From positions 248,001-312,000 of the forward strand of contig NZ_JAMOKX010000002.1 of assembly GCF_023646285.1 (NCBI RefSeq): a stretch of 64,000 nucleotides of DNA, given 5' to 3'. The stretch's first letter is position 1, and each line of letters starts with the position of its first letter. A program made the position numbers and the translations under genes. Shown one piece after another: positions 9,914-18,363 of this stretch. This stretch comes from Helicobacter colisuis. GTDB taxonomy: Bacteria; Campylobacterota; Campylobacteria; Campylobacterales; Helicobacteraceae. The notes beneath the pieces are model-generated. The model saw nothing but the letters and a program-made list of their open reading frames with translations, made no database searches and had not been told where the DNA came from.

Positions 9914-10274
9914 TTTTTAATTCCTTTTTGATTTGAATGATTTGATTATTTTCATCTACCAAAACTACTTTTGGTTCATAGTTTTCTAGCTCTTCTTTGG
10001 AGAATTGAGCATAAGCCATAATGATGATTTTATCTCCAATTTGCACTTTTCTAGCAGCAGCACCATTAAGGCAAATATCACCACTTTTACCTTCAATAAC
10101 ATAAGTAGAAAATCTCTCGCCATTATTGATATTAACAATATCAACCTTTTGACCCTCTAAAAGCCCAGCAGACTCCATAAGTTTGGTATCAATCGTAATG
10201 GAGCCAACATAATTAAGATTAGCATCACTCACTCTTGCGCGATGAATCTTACTATAAAGCATTGTAAAATTCAA
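9906..10274 (-). CDS. panD: Aspartate 1-decarboxylase proenzyme
   Basis: A pyruvoyl-dependent enzyme making beta-alanine for pantothenate and CoA. The self-cleavage site G24-S25 is in [10 protein letters not shown]. With the ATG at 10274 it falls at the same residue number as in E. coli PanD, which supports this start over the internal ATG four codons later. The catalytic Tyr region [12 protein letters not shown] and the C-terminal [12 protein letters not shown] are present. It is the first gene of the ten-gene operon. A TGCTAAAAT promoter-like sequence lies upstream on the reverse strand. Confidence 0.95.
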   Translation of the reverse strand: MNFTMLYSKIHRARVSDANLNYVGSITIDTKLMESAGLLEGQKVDIVNINNGERFSTYVIEGKSGDICLNGAAARKVQIGDKIIIMAYAQFSKEELENYEPKVVLVDENNQIIQIKKELKNV

Positions 10275-10348
10275 AACTTATCCCTTGTTTTTGACTTCAA
10301 AAATTCTTGATATTTTAGCACATTTTAGAAATGTTTGTAGTTATTTGT

Positions 10349-10362
10349 AGTCATTTATGACT
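10349..10362. terminator. Small hairpin between the panD operon promoter and the glycan locus
   Basis: AGTCATTTATGACT is a perfect inverted repeat with a two-base loop. It is followed by a T-rich stretch on the + strand only, while the gene that needs a terminator (the GT4 ending at 10375) is on the - strand. It may be chance or a weak terminator. Confidence 0.25.
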
Positions 10363-10374
10363 TTTAATAATTTT

Positions 10375-11517
10375 TTATTCTAATTCTAACCATTTTTTGT
10401 AGAGTGGTAATTGGTGTGTGATGCTAAAGGTTTTGGCTTGAGATAAAAGATTGTCTTTTTTGAAGAAATCAGGATTTTCTAAAGCCCAATGAATAGCTTC
10501 TATCATAATTTCTTTATTGTTAAGAGGAGTAGTGATGCCACATTTACCAAGTTTAAAGTTTTGCATTTCTTGGGTGCTTTGTAAAATCATCTGAGGCGCA
10601 CAATCAGTCGTGATAATAGGAATCCCTAGAGCTAATGATTCCACTAAAACATTGGGGAATCCCTCATGATTTGAGCCAAAAAGAAAAAAGTCTGCACAAC
10701 TAAGTGGCGCATAAGGGTTAGTAGTCGCCCCTAAAAGTGCAATATGATTTGTGAGTTTAAGAACATTGATTTGCTTTTGCAAGGATTCTCTTAGCACACC
10801 CTCTCCAAGAATAAATAAGAAGATATTTTTATCTTTGAGTGCAGCTAGTGTGTTAATTAGCAAGGCGTGATTCTTGCCCTCATCAAGTCTGCCAATGCTA
10901 ACAAAAATTTTTTTCCCCTCTAGTTTTTTGGCTAGAATTTTTTCTTTGAGTGGAGTATTTTCTTGACTTAGATTCTGGATTTTTTCAAGATCAAAGCAGT
11001 TTGGGAGTAGGGTTGTTTTGGATTTTGGGACTTGAAAATTTGAGATTAAATCTTGTAAGTTTTGTGGAGAGTTAGCTGAAATTTTATCTGCCCTTTTATA
11101 GAGGGCTTGGATAAGAAAGCGATTGATTTTGGATTGTAAATTTCCATAACCATATTGTTTGCTAGGATAACTGCGTTCTGAAATGAATATTTTTGGCTTT
11201 TTGGCAAAAAAGGAAGCAAGAATATTGATGTAATTTGGGCGTGTTATGAGCGAAAAAGAATGCGTGCAATTGCGGATAATTTTAGAATATTTATAAGCTA
11301 AAATAGGGATTTTAATGAGTTTTTTTAGTCCGCTCTCATAAGTGGAATTTTTACCTAAAATAACTTTGGTTACATTGCTAGGAATCTTATAGTGGCAAAT
11401 ATCTTCTAGTAAGACAAGTGTGATTGGATATTCTTTGCTTAGAGATTCTAAAAGCAGTGAGGTGATTCTCTCTGCGCCACCTGGACCAAGTGAGTAAATA
11501 AGGATAACTAAAGACAT
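10375..11517 (-). CDS. GT4 glycosyltransferase, PglJ-like
   Basis: A GT-B fold retaining glycosyltransferase of about 380 residues that probably adds a HexNAc-type sugar to a lipid-linked oligosaccharide at the cytoplasmic membrane face. The N-terminus MSLVILIYSLGPGGAERI, the SIGRLDEGKNHALL strand and the C-terminal EGFPNVLVESLALGIP (acidic EX7E-type nucleotide-sugar motif) closely resemble Campylobacter PglJ from memory. The frame is open 45 codons further upstream, but the ATG at 11517 sits at the family start and overlaps the previous gene by 10 bases. It is last in the pglK operon. The exact sugar cannot be read. Confidence 0.85.
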   Translation of the reverse strand: MSLVILIYSLGPGGAERITSLLLESLSKEYPITLVLLEDICHYKIPSNVTKVILGKNSTYESGLKKLIKIPILAYKYSKIIRNCTHSFSLITRPNYINILASFFAKKPKIFISERSYPSKQYGYGNLQSKINRFLIQALYKRADKISANSPQNLQDLISNFQVPKSKTTLLPNCFDLEKIQNLSQENTPLKEKILAKKLEGKKIFVSIGRLDEGKNHALLINTLAALKDKNIFLFILGEGVLRESLQKQINVLKLTNHIALLGATTNPYAPLSCADFFLFGSNHEGFPNVLVESLALGIPIITTDCAPQMILQSTQEMQNFKLGKCGITTPLNNKEIMIEAIHWALENPDFFKKDNLLSQAKTFSITHQLPLYKKWLELE

Positions 11518-12626
11518 TGTTTTAGCTCTTTGAGAGTGGATTCGACCATTTTTTGAGCAGAAAAGTTTCGCAAAATATGATCTCTTGCTTGTTTTTTTAG
11601 GGTTTGCAAAGAATCTTTTGGAAGTGCTAGGATAGAATCTAATCCTTGACAAAAAGATTCTAAGTCTTTTTTAGGGAAGCAATAAGGGTAGTTTTGCTTA
11701 AAATTAGCAATTATTCTGCTTTCTCCAGCATCGCTAACAAGTGGAATGCATTCACATGCCATAGCTTCAGCAATAGAGTTTGAAAAACTCTCTGTATAAG
11801 AGGTTGAAAGAATGCAGTCAAAAAGAGAATAAAACATTGGCGTGTCTTTTTGGATACCCAAGAACAAAAATCGCTTTTTAAATTCCCCTAAAATTGTCTC
11901 ACACTCTTTTAGAATCTCTTCATTAATTTTTCCAATGGCAATAAAAAAAACTTTTTGATTCTTAGCTAGAATTTCTTTAGCACCTTTTGCAAGTAGTGGA
12001 TAATCTTTGACCTTATCCATTCGTGCAGCTATTCCAAAGACAAAAGAATCTTTGGGGATTTTTAGGGAGCTTTTAAGGGCGTTAGATTGCTTGGGGTAAA
12101 ACTTAGTTGTATCAATACCATTGTAAATAATTTTGGCTTTTTCCATGTTGTATTTGGCATTTTTATAAAAGCTAATGGCATCACTTGAATTGCAAATAAT
12201 AGCTGCTGCTTTGGAGCTTAAGAATCTTTGTAAGTAAAAATAAATTTTAGAGAATAATGAAAGTCTTGCTATGTCAATTCCACTAGAGCGGAATCCCCAA
12301 ATAACAGGAATTTTTAAAAAGCTACTAGCCAAAAGGCTAAAAAGATTAGAATCAGGCATAAAAGCATAAATGCAATCAGGTTGAAACTCTTTTATAAGTT
12401 TGCGATAGCGCCATAAAAATAGAAAATCTCCCTTGCCTTTTTTGTGAAGACAAAAATGTGGAATCTCATTAATTTCATCTGCTAATTCACCTCCGCTATA
12501 AAAAGTGCAAAGAAGCAAATTCACTTCTTGCTTTTTGGCTAATCCGCGTGCTAGTAGCACCCATTGTCTCTCAGCCCCGCCAACAAAAAGAGAGCGAATT
12601 ACAAGCAGAATCTTTATTTTTTTCAT
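11508..12626 (-). CDS. GT4 family glycosyltransferase
   Basis: A 372-residue GT-B transferase. It begins MKKIKILLVIRSLFVGGAER, the typical acceptor-domain GGAER motif, and ends with YTESFSNSIAEAMACECIPL, the EX7E donor motif. The KIIYNGIDTTKFYP segment is typical of GT4. Donor and acceptor are unknown. The context (pglK, GT2, second GT4) points to oligosaccharide assembly for protein glycosylation or a surface glycan. The ATG forms an ATGA overlap with the GT2 stop. Confidence 0.88.
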   Translation of the reverse strand: MKKIKILLVIRSLFVGGAERQWVLLARGLAKKQEVNLLLCTFYSGGELADEINEIPHFCLHKKGKGDFLFLWRYRKLIKEFQPDCIYAFMPDSNLFSLLASSFLKIPVIWGFRSSGIDIARLSLFSKIYFYLQRFLSSKAAAIICNSSDAISFYKNAKYNMEKAKIIYNGIDTTKFYPKQSNALKSSLKIPKDSFVFGIAARMDKVKDYPLLAKGAKEILAKNQKVFFIAIGKINEEILKECETILGEFKKRFLFLGIQKDTPMFYSLFDCILSTSYTESFSNSIAEAMACECIPLVSDAGESRIIANFKQNYPYCFPKKDLESFCQGLDSILALPKDSLQTLKKQARDHILRNFSAQKMVESTLKELKQCL

Positions 12627-13552
12627 TTTTCGATTCTTTGGCGAACATTAAAGCGTGGTATAAATGATTTGGGCAAGAATAAATAAACTAGTGCTTTGAG
12701 TGCTTTGAGATTAGGATAGATAAGAAGGCTTTGTAGAATCTTTTTAAAAGCGTGTTTATTATCTCCACCTTGCCGATAAAGCAATGCGGCTGTTGCACAG
12801 AGTTCAGCTAGGTATTTGGGGCATAACTCTTTGCGTTCTTTATAGAATAATAAAATGTCTTGCTCATAATTTTTAACCATCTCAAGGGGTTTGTATTTCA
12901 TATTGTGCGTAAGTGATTCAGCATGTATTCGATAGAATTTTAAAGGACGATGGAGATAAAAACAGGGGCTCTGTTTGTGCATTCTAAGCCATAAAAGCCC
13001 AACATTTCCGCGTTTAAGATTTTCGCTAAAGCGCCTTGTTCCAAGCAGCTTTCTCTCAAAAAGTGTAATAAATTCTCCCTTTAAGTTGCCACATAAAACT
13101 TCTTTAAAAGACACTTCGCGTGTTTCATTTATGCCTTTGCCAGAGAGAAATCCATCATCGCTTCTTGTGCAGTTTGCAAGAATGATTCCATAATGTTTAT
13201 TAAATTGCAAATAAACTTCCACCATTTGGGAAATTGCCTCTTTAAAAAGTAAGTCATCATCATCTAAAAGTAGCACTAAATCTCCGTTTGCATAATCTAA
13301 GCCATTGTTGCGATTCCCAGCTGATCCTTTAGAATGAGCATTTTGAACAACTTTAATATTAGGATGATCTTGGGCGTATTCACAGGCAAAGGCAAAGGTG
13401 TTATCACTAGAACCATCATCACTGATAATGATTTCTAAATTTGGATAATCTTGCTCTAAGATACTTTCAATCGCTTCTGTAAAAAAATATTCTCGGTTAA
13501 AGGTTGTTAGAATGACACTTACCTTTGGAAGATCTATATTTTTAGAAGTCAT
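12623..13552 (-). CDS. GT2 family glycosyltransferase, PglI-like
   Basis: A 309-residue GT-A inverting transferase. The N-terminus PKVSVILTTFNREYFFTEAI binds the nucleotide, and LVLLLDDDDLLF holds the DxD metal/sugar-nucleotide site. The GNRNNGLDYANGD, SGKG and GEF segments follow the same order as in C. jejuni PglI, which adds the branching glucose of the N-glycan (from memory). A branching role here is therefore an inference. The gene lies 27 bases after pglK and overlaps the following GT4 by 4 bases. Confidence 0.85.
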   Translation of the reverse strand: MTSKNIDLPKVSVILTTFNREYFFTEAIESILEQDYPNLEIIISDDGSSDNTFAFACEYAQDHPNIKVVQNAHSKGSAGNRNNGLDYANGDLVLLLDDDDLLFKEAISQMVEVYLQFNKHYGIILANCTRSDDGFLSGKGINETREVSFKEVLCGNLKGEFITLFERKLLGTRRFSENLKRGNVGLLWLRMHKQSPCFYLHRPLKFYRIHAESLTHNMKYKPLEMVKNYEQDILLFYKERKELCPKYLAELCATAALLYRQGGDNKHAFKKILQSLLIYPNLKALKALVYLFLPKSFIPRFNVRQRIEK

Positions 13553-13579
13553 TTGTATCCTTGTCTTTAAAATCGTATC

Positions 13580-15286
13580 TTATAAATCGGCATAAGAAAT
13601 CTTTTTTGGAATCCCTTTTTTAATCTGATAAATAGTATCACATTTTTGAATAGTGCTTAGGCGGTGTGCGATGATAAGTAGAGTTTTATTTTGTGAGATT
13701 TGATAGATTTCTTCCATAATTTTTTGTTCAGTTGTATTATCTAGAGCGCTTGTTGCTTCATCTAAAACAAGTATCTCAGGATCCCCATACAATGCTCTTG
13801 CAATGGCGATTCTTTGTTTTTGTCCGCCACTAAGTGCGATTCCGCTATCTCCTACTTGAGTATAGATTCCCTCTTTGGTCGCTAAAAAATCATAAATATT
13901 GGCTAATTTTAAACAATTTATCATTTTTTCTTCATTAAATTCCCTGCCAAAGGCGACATTGTCTGCGACATTGCCATCAAAAAGATAAACATTTTGTGGA
14001 ATGTATCCTATCTTACTTCTCCAGCTTTTGAGATTTTTATCACAAAGTCTAGTTTGGTCAATGTAAATTTCTCCGCTATTTGGCTCCAAAAGGCTAATAA
14101 TGAGATCTACTAATGTGCTTTTGCCACTACCTGATTCTCCTATAAATGCAGTTTTGGAGCCTTTTTTTAGAGTGAGATTTACATTTTCTAACACCTTTTT
14201 GTCTTGTGTGTAGCCAAAACAAATATTTCTAAGTTCAATTTTTTCGTAGAACTTAATTCTTTCATCACCTAGTTTTTTGGTTTGCATTTGAATGTCTTGA
14301 TAGATGATCTCTAAAGAGCGGTAGTTAAAAAGGATTTTATTATAGGAATCTAAAATTCGATTAATGGAAGGCAAAAGTCGATAGAGAGCAAGGACATACA
14401 TTGATAATAAAGGGAGATGAGATGACATATTTTTGCCATCGGTAATAAAGAGATACAAAACAACAGCAATCATCATACAAAAACCAATGGCTTCAAGCAA
14501 AAGACGCGGAATATGAAAAAAGGTTTGATTTTTGATATTAGCCAGTGAATAGCCCCAAGAACTTTGGGTGAAATGATCTAAAATGGTTTGATTATTGCTT
14601 TGAAGTTTGATAATTTTGTAGTTTCCAAAACTGCTTGCAAGGCATTCAAAAAAGCTTTTTTGATAGAATTCTTTTTGTTTGCCTTGTTTTTTGATTTTTT
14701 GTGAGACAAATTTACTCATTAAAAATCCAAAGAATCCGAGCATAATGGTAAGCCCTAGCGTGATTTTGAAATTCACAAACAAGAGTGTTCCATAAATCAA
14801 GAGCACCACAAACACTTCTGAAGTCATAAATAAAATGGCTGCAAGCAAAATAGTAAAATTATGGGCTTCAGTGGTGATTGTTTTTGTGAGATAGCTTGTG
14901 TTTTTGGTTAAAAAATCTTGGTAATTCATACCCAAATAATTTACAAATAAACGCCCTACAATAAGATGATAGCGCCCAAAAGTAAAACGAGCCAAAAGAT
15001 GCTGATAGATGAGGTTTGCAATGCTCCTAAAGCAATAAAATATCAAAAGTGAAATTCCAAAAAAGATAACAAAGTGATAAGCAGAATCAAATTTAAAAAG
15101 ATAATAAAAATAAGCAAAATAAGGCTTATTTTCTATTAATGATAAATCACTTGCTATAGAAATAAAAGGGGCAATGGCGGAGATTCCTATTAACTCTATT
15201 AATGAGACAATAAGTGAAACAAAAAGTAAAAAATAAATATAGATTCTATCTTCTTGAGAGAGAATTAAATCAAGCTTAGTAAACAT
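13580..15286 (-). CDS. pglK: ABC-type lipid-linked oligosaccharide flippase PglK
   Basis: A half-size ABC exporter of 568 residues with six N-terminal membrane helices (to about residue 320) and a C-terminal ATPase. Walker A is GESGSGKST, the signature is LSGGQKQR, and Walker B is ILVLDEATSALD. The start (LILSQEDRIYIYFLLFVS), LARFTFGRYH and LYRLLPSINRI resemble Campylobacter PglK, which flips undecaprenyl-PP-glycan to the periplasm for N-glycosylation. The ATG at 15286 has AAAAGG upstream. It heads a four-gene operon with three glycosyltransferases. The oligosaccharyltransferase pglB is not in the window. Confidence 0.9.
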   Translation of the reverse strand: MFTKLDLILSQEDRIYIYFLLFVSLIVSLIELIGISAIAPFISIASDLSLIENKPYFAYFYYLFKFDSAYHFVIFFGISLLIFYCFRSIANLIYQHLLARFTFGRYHLIVGRLFVNYLGMNYQDFLTKNTSYLTKTITTEAHNFTILLAAILFMTSEVFVVLLIYGTLLFVNFKITLGLTIMLGFFGFLMSKFVSQKIKKQGKQKEFYQKSFFECLASSFGNYKIIKLQSNNQTILDHFTQSSWGYSLANIKNQTFFHIPRLLLEAIGFCMMIAVVLYLFITDGKNMSSHLPLLSMYVLALYRLLPSINRILDSYNKILFNYRSLEIIYQDIQMQTKKLGDERIKFYEKIELRNICFGYTQDKKVLENVNLTLKKGSKTAFIGESGSGKSTLVDLIISLLEPNSGEIYIDQTRLCDKNLKSWRSKIGYIPQNVYLFDGNVADNVAFGREFNEEKMINCLKLANIYDFLATKEGIYTQVGDSGIALSGGQKQRIAIARALYGDPEILVLDEATSALDNTTEQKIMEEIYQISQNKTLLIIAHRLSTIQKCDTIYQIKKGIPKKISYADL

Positions 15287-15451
15287 ATTTACCTTTTTAT
15301 GTTTAAAAATTTTTGAAATTATAAAACAAACTTGGTGTGAAGTTTTTTAATTTGCGTAGTTTTCTTAAAAAATTTATATTTTTTAGAGTTTATTTAACGC
15401 AAAATAAAGTAAAATTTTATAAATCTTAAATTTTAAAATAAGGAATAAATC
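15287..15451. promoter_or_regulatory. Divergent promoter region between pglK and the UDP-sugar dehydrogenase gene
   Basis: A 165-base A/T-rich gap separates two divergent starts. On the + strand, GTAAAATTTTATAAATC gives a TAAAAT -10 candidate about 40 bases before the dehydrogenase ATG, which also has AAGGAATAA as ribosome binding site. On the - strand, AAAAAGGTAAAT precedes pglK. Shared control of the two glycan units is possible. Confidence 0.5.
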
Positions 15452-16705
15452 ATGAAAACTTTAGCTGTAATTGGACTTGGTTATGTTGGATTGCCCTTAG
15501 CTGTAGAGTTTGGAAAGAAATACAAAGTAATTGGATTTGATATTCACCAAAAGCGCATCGATGAGTTAAAAGAGGGTTATGATAGGACTTTAGAAGTTGA
15601 AAAAGAAGAATTACAAAGCGCTAAGGGATTGAGTTATACAACAAACTTAGAAGATTTGAGAGTAGCACAAATTTACATTGTTACAGTTCCCACACCTATT
15701 GATCATTACAATAAGCCTGATTTAACGCCACTTCTTAAGGCTTCTAGCAGTGTGGGTAAGGTGCTAAAAAAAGATGATATTGTGATTTATGAAAGCACTG
15801 TTTATCCGGGTTGCACCGAGGAAGATTGTGTGCCAATTTTGGAGCGTGAGAGTGGATTAAAATTTAATGTGGATTTCTTTTGTGGATACTCTCCAGAGCG
15901 GATTAATCCAGGTGATAAAGAGCATCGATTACCTAGCATTAAGAAAGTTACAAGTGGCTCTACACCACAAATTGCCCAAGAAGTCAATGCGCTTTATGCT
16001 AGTATTATTGCAGCAGGCACTCACAAGGCTTCAAGTATTAAAGTAGCTGAAGCAGCTAAAGTTATTGAAAATTCCCAAAGGGATATTAATATTGCTTTTG
16101 TCAATGAACTTTCTTTGATTTTTGATAAAATGGGAATTGATACTCTTGATGTATTGGAAGCTGCAGGGACAAAGTGGAATTTCTTGCCATTTCGCCCAGG
16201 GCTTGTGGGGGGGCATTGTATTGGGGTGGATCCTTATTACCTTACACACAAGGCAGAATCATTAGGCTATCATTCTCAAGTGATTCTAGCAGGGCGACAT
16301 ATTAATGATAATATGGGTGTTGTTGTGGCTAATAAAGTGATTAAATTGATGATTAAACAAGCTCATCAAATCGTGGGTAGCAAAGTGGCGATTTTAGGGA
16401 TTACTTTTAAGGAAAATTGTCCTGATATTCGTAATTCTCGCGTAGTAGATATTATTAAGGAATTAAAAGATTTTGATTGTTGTGTTGAAGTGTTTGATCC
16501 TTGGGCTGATTTAGTAGAAGTAGAGCATGAGTATGGATTGACATTAAAAGAAATTAAAGACTTTAAAATGCAAGATTATGCTGCTGTTATTGTGGCAGTG
16601 GCACATAATGAATTTAAAGAGCTTGATTTTAGCAATAAAAGCAAGACAATCATTTATGATTTAAAAGGAATCTTGCCAAAAGAACAAGTAAGTGGAAGAT
16701 TGTAA
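15452..16705 (+). CDS. UDP-N-acetyl-hexosamine 6-dehydrogenase (TviB/WbpO type)
   Basis: A nucleotide-sugar dehydrogenase of 417 residues that oxidises C6 of a UDP-HexNAc twice to the uronic acid, using NAD+. The N-terminal Rossmann motif is [15 protein letters not shown], and the catalytic cysteine is C256 in [12 protein letters not shown]. The long C-terminal domain with [16 protein letters not shown] resembles TviB/WbpO rather than UDP-glucose dehydrogenase. It implies that a HexNAc-uronate occurs in the glycan made by the neighbouring genes. A G7 run (16207-16213) encodes part of the catalytic motif. Whether the substrate is UDP-GalNAc or UDP-GlcNAc cannot be told. Confidence 0.9.
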   Translation: MKTLAVIGLGYVGLPLAVEFGKKYKVIGFDIHQKRIDELKEGYDRTLEVEKEELQSAKGLSYTTNLEDLRVAQIYIVTVPTPIDHYNKPDLTPLLKASSSVGKVLKKDDIVIYESTVYPGCTEEDCVPILERESGLKFNVDFFCGYSPERINPGDKEHRLPSIKKVTSGSTPQIAQEVNALYASIIAAGTHKASSIKVAEAAKVIENSQRDINIAFVNELSLIFDKMGIDTLDVLEAAGTKWNFLPFRPGLVGGHCIGVDPYYLTHKAESLGYHSQVILAGRHINDNMGVVVANKVIKLMIKQAHQIVGSKVAILGITFKENCPDIRNSRVVDIIKELKDFDCCVEVFDPWADLVEVEHEYGLTLKEIKDFKMQDYAAVIVAVAHNEFKELDFSNKSKTIIYDLKGILPKEQVSGRL

Positions 16706-16832
16706 TAGAATATTAGCATTAGGACTTTTAAGATTTCTTATGAGTTTTATGAAATAAAGCATTAAGAAATAAAGAATATTCATTTTTTTAAGCAAAAGAT
16801 TGATAGAATCCTAGTAAAAAATAAGGATTTTG

Positions 16833-18260
16833 ATGAGTGCGTATGAGACCATCATCGGACTAGAAGTGCATGTCCAACTTAACACCAAAACTAAAATCTT
16901 TTGTTCGTGTGCCACGAGCTTTGGCGCAGAACCAAATACCAATGTCTGTCCTACTTGCTTGGGACTTCCAGGTGCATTGCCAGTGCTAAATAAAGAAGTG
17001 GTAAAAAAAGCTATTGCTTTTGGCACCGCTATTAATGCACAGATTAATCAAAACTCTGTATTTGCGCGCAAAAATTATTTTTATCCCGATTTACCAAAAG
17101 CTTATCAAATTAGTCAATTTGAAATTCCCATTGTAGGGCGTGGAAATATAGAAATAGAAGTCAATGGTGAGAAAAAAATTATCGGCGTTACACGCGCACA
17201 TATGGAAGAAGATGCCGGAAAAAATATCCACGAACACGATTACTCCAAAGTCGATCTAAACCGCGCTTGCACACCACTTTTAGAGATTGTGAGTGAGCCA
17301 GATATGCGTAGCAGTGATGAAGCAATTGCATATCTAAAAAAACTCCACTCTATCGTGCGATTTTTGGATATTTCTGATGCAAATATGCAAGAAGGAAGCT
17401 TTCGCTGTGATGCCAATGTTTCTATCCGCCCAAAAGGAGATTCTAAACTCTATACGCGCGTAGAAATTAAAAATCTTAATTCGTTTAAATTTATCCAAAA
17501 AGCTATCGAATACGAAGTGGAGCGACAGATTGAAGCGTGGGAAGATGGCAAGTATCAAAGCGAAGTAGTGCAAGAAACGCGTCTATTTGATACTGCAAAA
17601 GGCATAACGCGATCTATGCGTGGCAAAGAGGAGGCTGCGGATTATCGCTATTTCCCTGATCCAGATTTATTACCTGTATATATTGATGAAGAGTTAATGA
17701 AAGAGGGGAGAGAGATTCCAGAAATGCCTGATGAAAAAAGAGAGCGTTATGTGCGAGAATTTGGCATTAAACCCTATGATGCAGGGGTGCTTACCTCTAG
17801 CTTAGAGCTAACACAATATTTTGAATCTATGCTTGGGTTTGGCGCAAGTGCCAAAGGTTCTCTCACTTGGCTTACCACAGAGCTTTTAGGGCGTCTAAAA
17901 GGTGAGAATACTTTGCAAACTTGTGGGGTAGATTCACGCACGCTTGCAACTTTGGTGTGTCGCATTGATGAATCTAAAATTAGTGGCAAAAGTGGCAAAG
18001 AAATTTTAGATGTCTTGGTAGAGCAAAAAGGCGGTGATGTAGATAGCCTTATAGATTCTATGGGATTAGCACAGGTTAATGATGATGGTGCAATCCTAGC
18101 TACCATAGATTCTGTGCTATCTGCCAATGCCGATAAAGTCGCGGAATACAAAAGTGGCAAAGATAAACTCTTTGGATTTTTTGTCGGTCAAGTGATGAAA
18201 AATAGCAAGGGAGCAAATCCTGCTAGAGTAAATGAGCTTTTAAAAGAAAAATTACAATAG
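16833..18260 (+). CDS. gatB: Asp-tRNA(Asn)/Glu-tRNA(Gln) amidotransferase subunit B
   Basis: The tRNA-binding and kinase subunit of the GatCAB complex, which amidates misacylated Glu-tRNA-Gln and Asp-tRNA-Asn. The start [18 protein letters not shown], the zinc-site cysteines in IFCSCATSF and [10 protein letters not shown], and the signature [14 protein letters not shown] are standard. The C-terminal GatB/YqeY helical domain is intact (475 residues). The ATG at 16833 follows AAGGATTTTG. G+C looks higher than in neighbouring genes (26 of 60 in a sampled line) and Cys/Arg codons differ. gatA and gatC are not in the window. Confidence 0.97.
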   Translation: MSAYETIIGLEVHVQLNTKTKIFCSCATSFGAEPNTNVCPTCLGLPGALPVLNKEVVKKAIAFGTAINAQINQNSVFARKNYFYPDLPKAYQISQFEIPIVGRGNIEIEVNGEKKIIGVTRAHMEEDAGKNIHEHDYSKVDLNRACTPLLEIVSEPDMRSSDEAIAYLKKLHSIVRFLDISDANMQEGSFRCDANVSIRPKGDSKLYTRVEIKNLNSFKFIQKAIEYEVERQIEAWEDGKYQSEVVQETRLFDTAKGITRSMRGKEEAADYRYFPDPDLLPVYIDEELMKEGREIPEMPDEKRERYVREFGIKPYDAGVLTSSLELTQYFESMLGFGASAKGSLTWLTTELLGRLKGENTLQTCGVDSRTLATLVCRIDESKISGKSGKEILDVLVEQKGGDVDSLIDSMGLAQVNDDGAILATIDSVLSANADKVAEYKSGKDKLFGFFVGQVMKNSKGANPARVNELLKEKLQ

Positions 18261-18363
18261 ATTTGATTTTTTGGCATAAGCGATTTAAAAAAGCTTATAA
18301 CAAGGTATTAGGATAGGTTAAAGGGCGGTCTTATAAAATAATAAAATACTTTGAGGAGAGTTT

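Noticed and set aside
17774-18160. 128-codon frame on the - strand within gatB
   Set aside because: The gatB frame is certain by family motifs and this antisense frame has no start context or recognisable domain.
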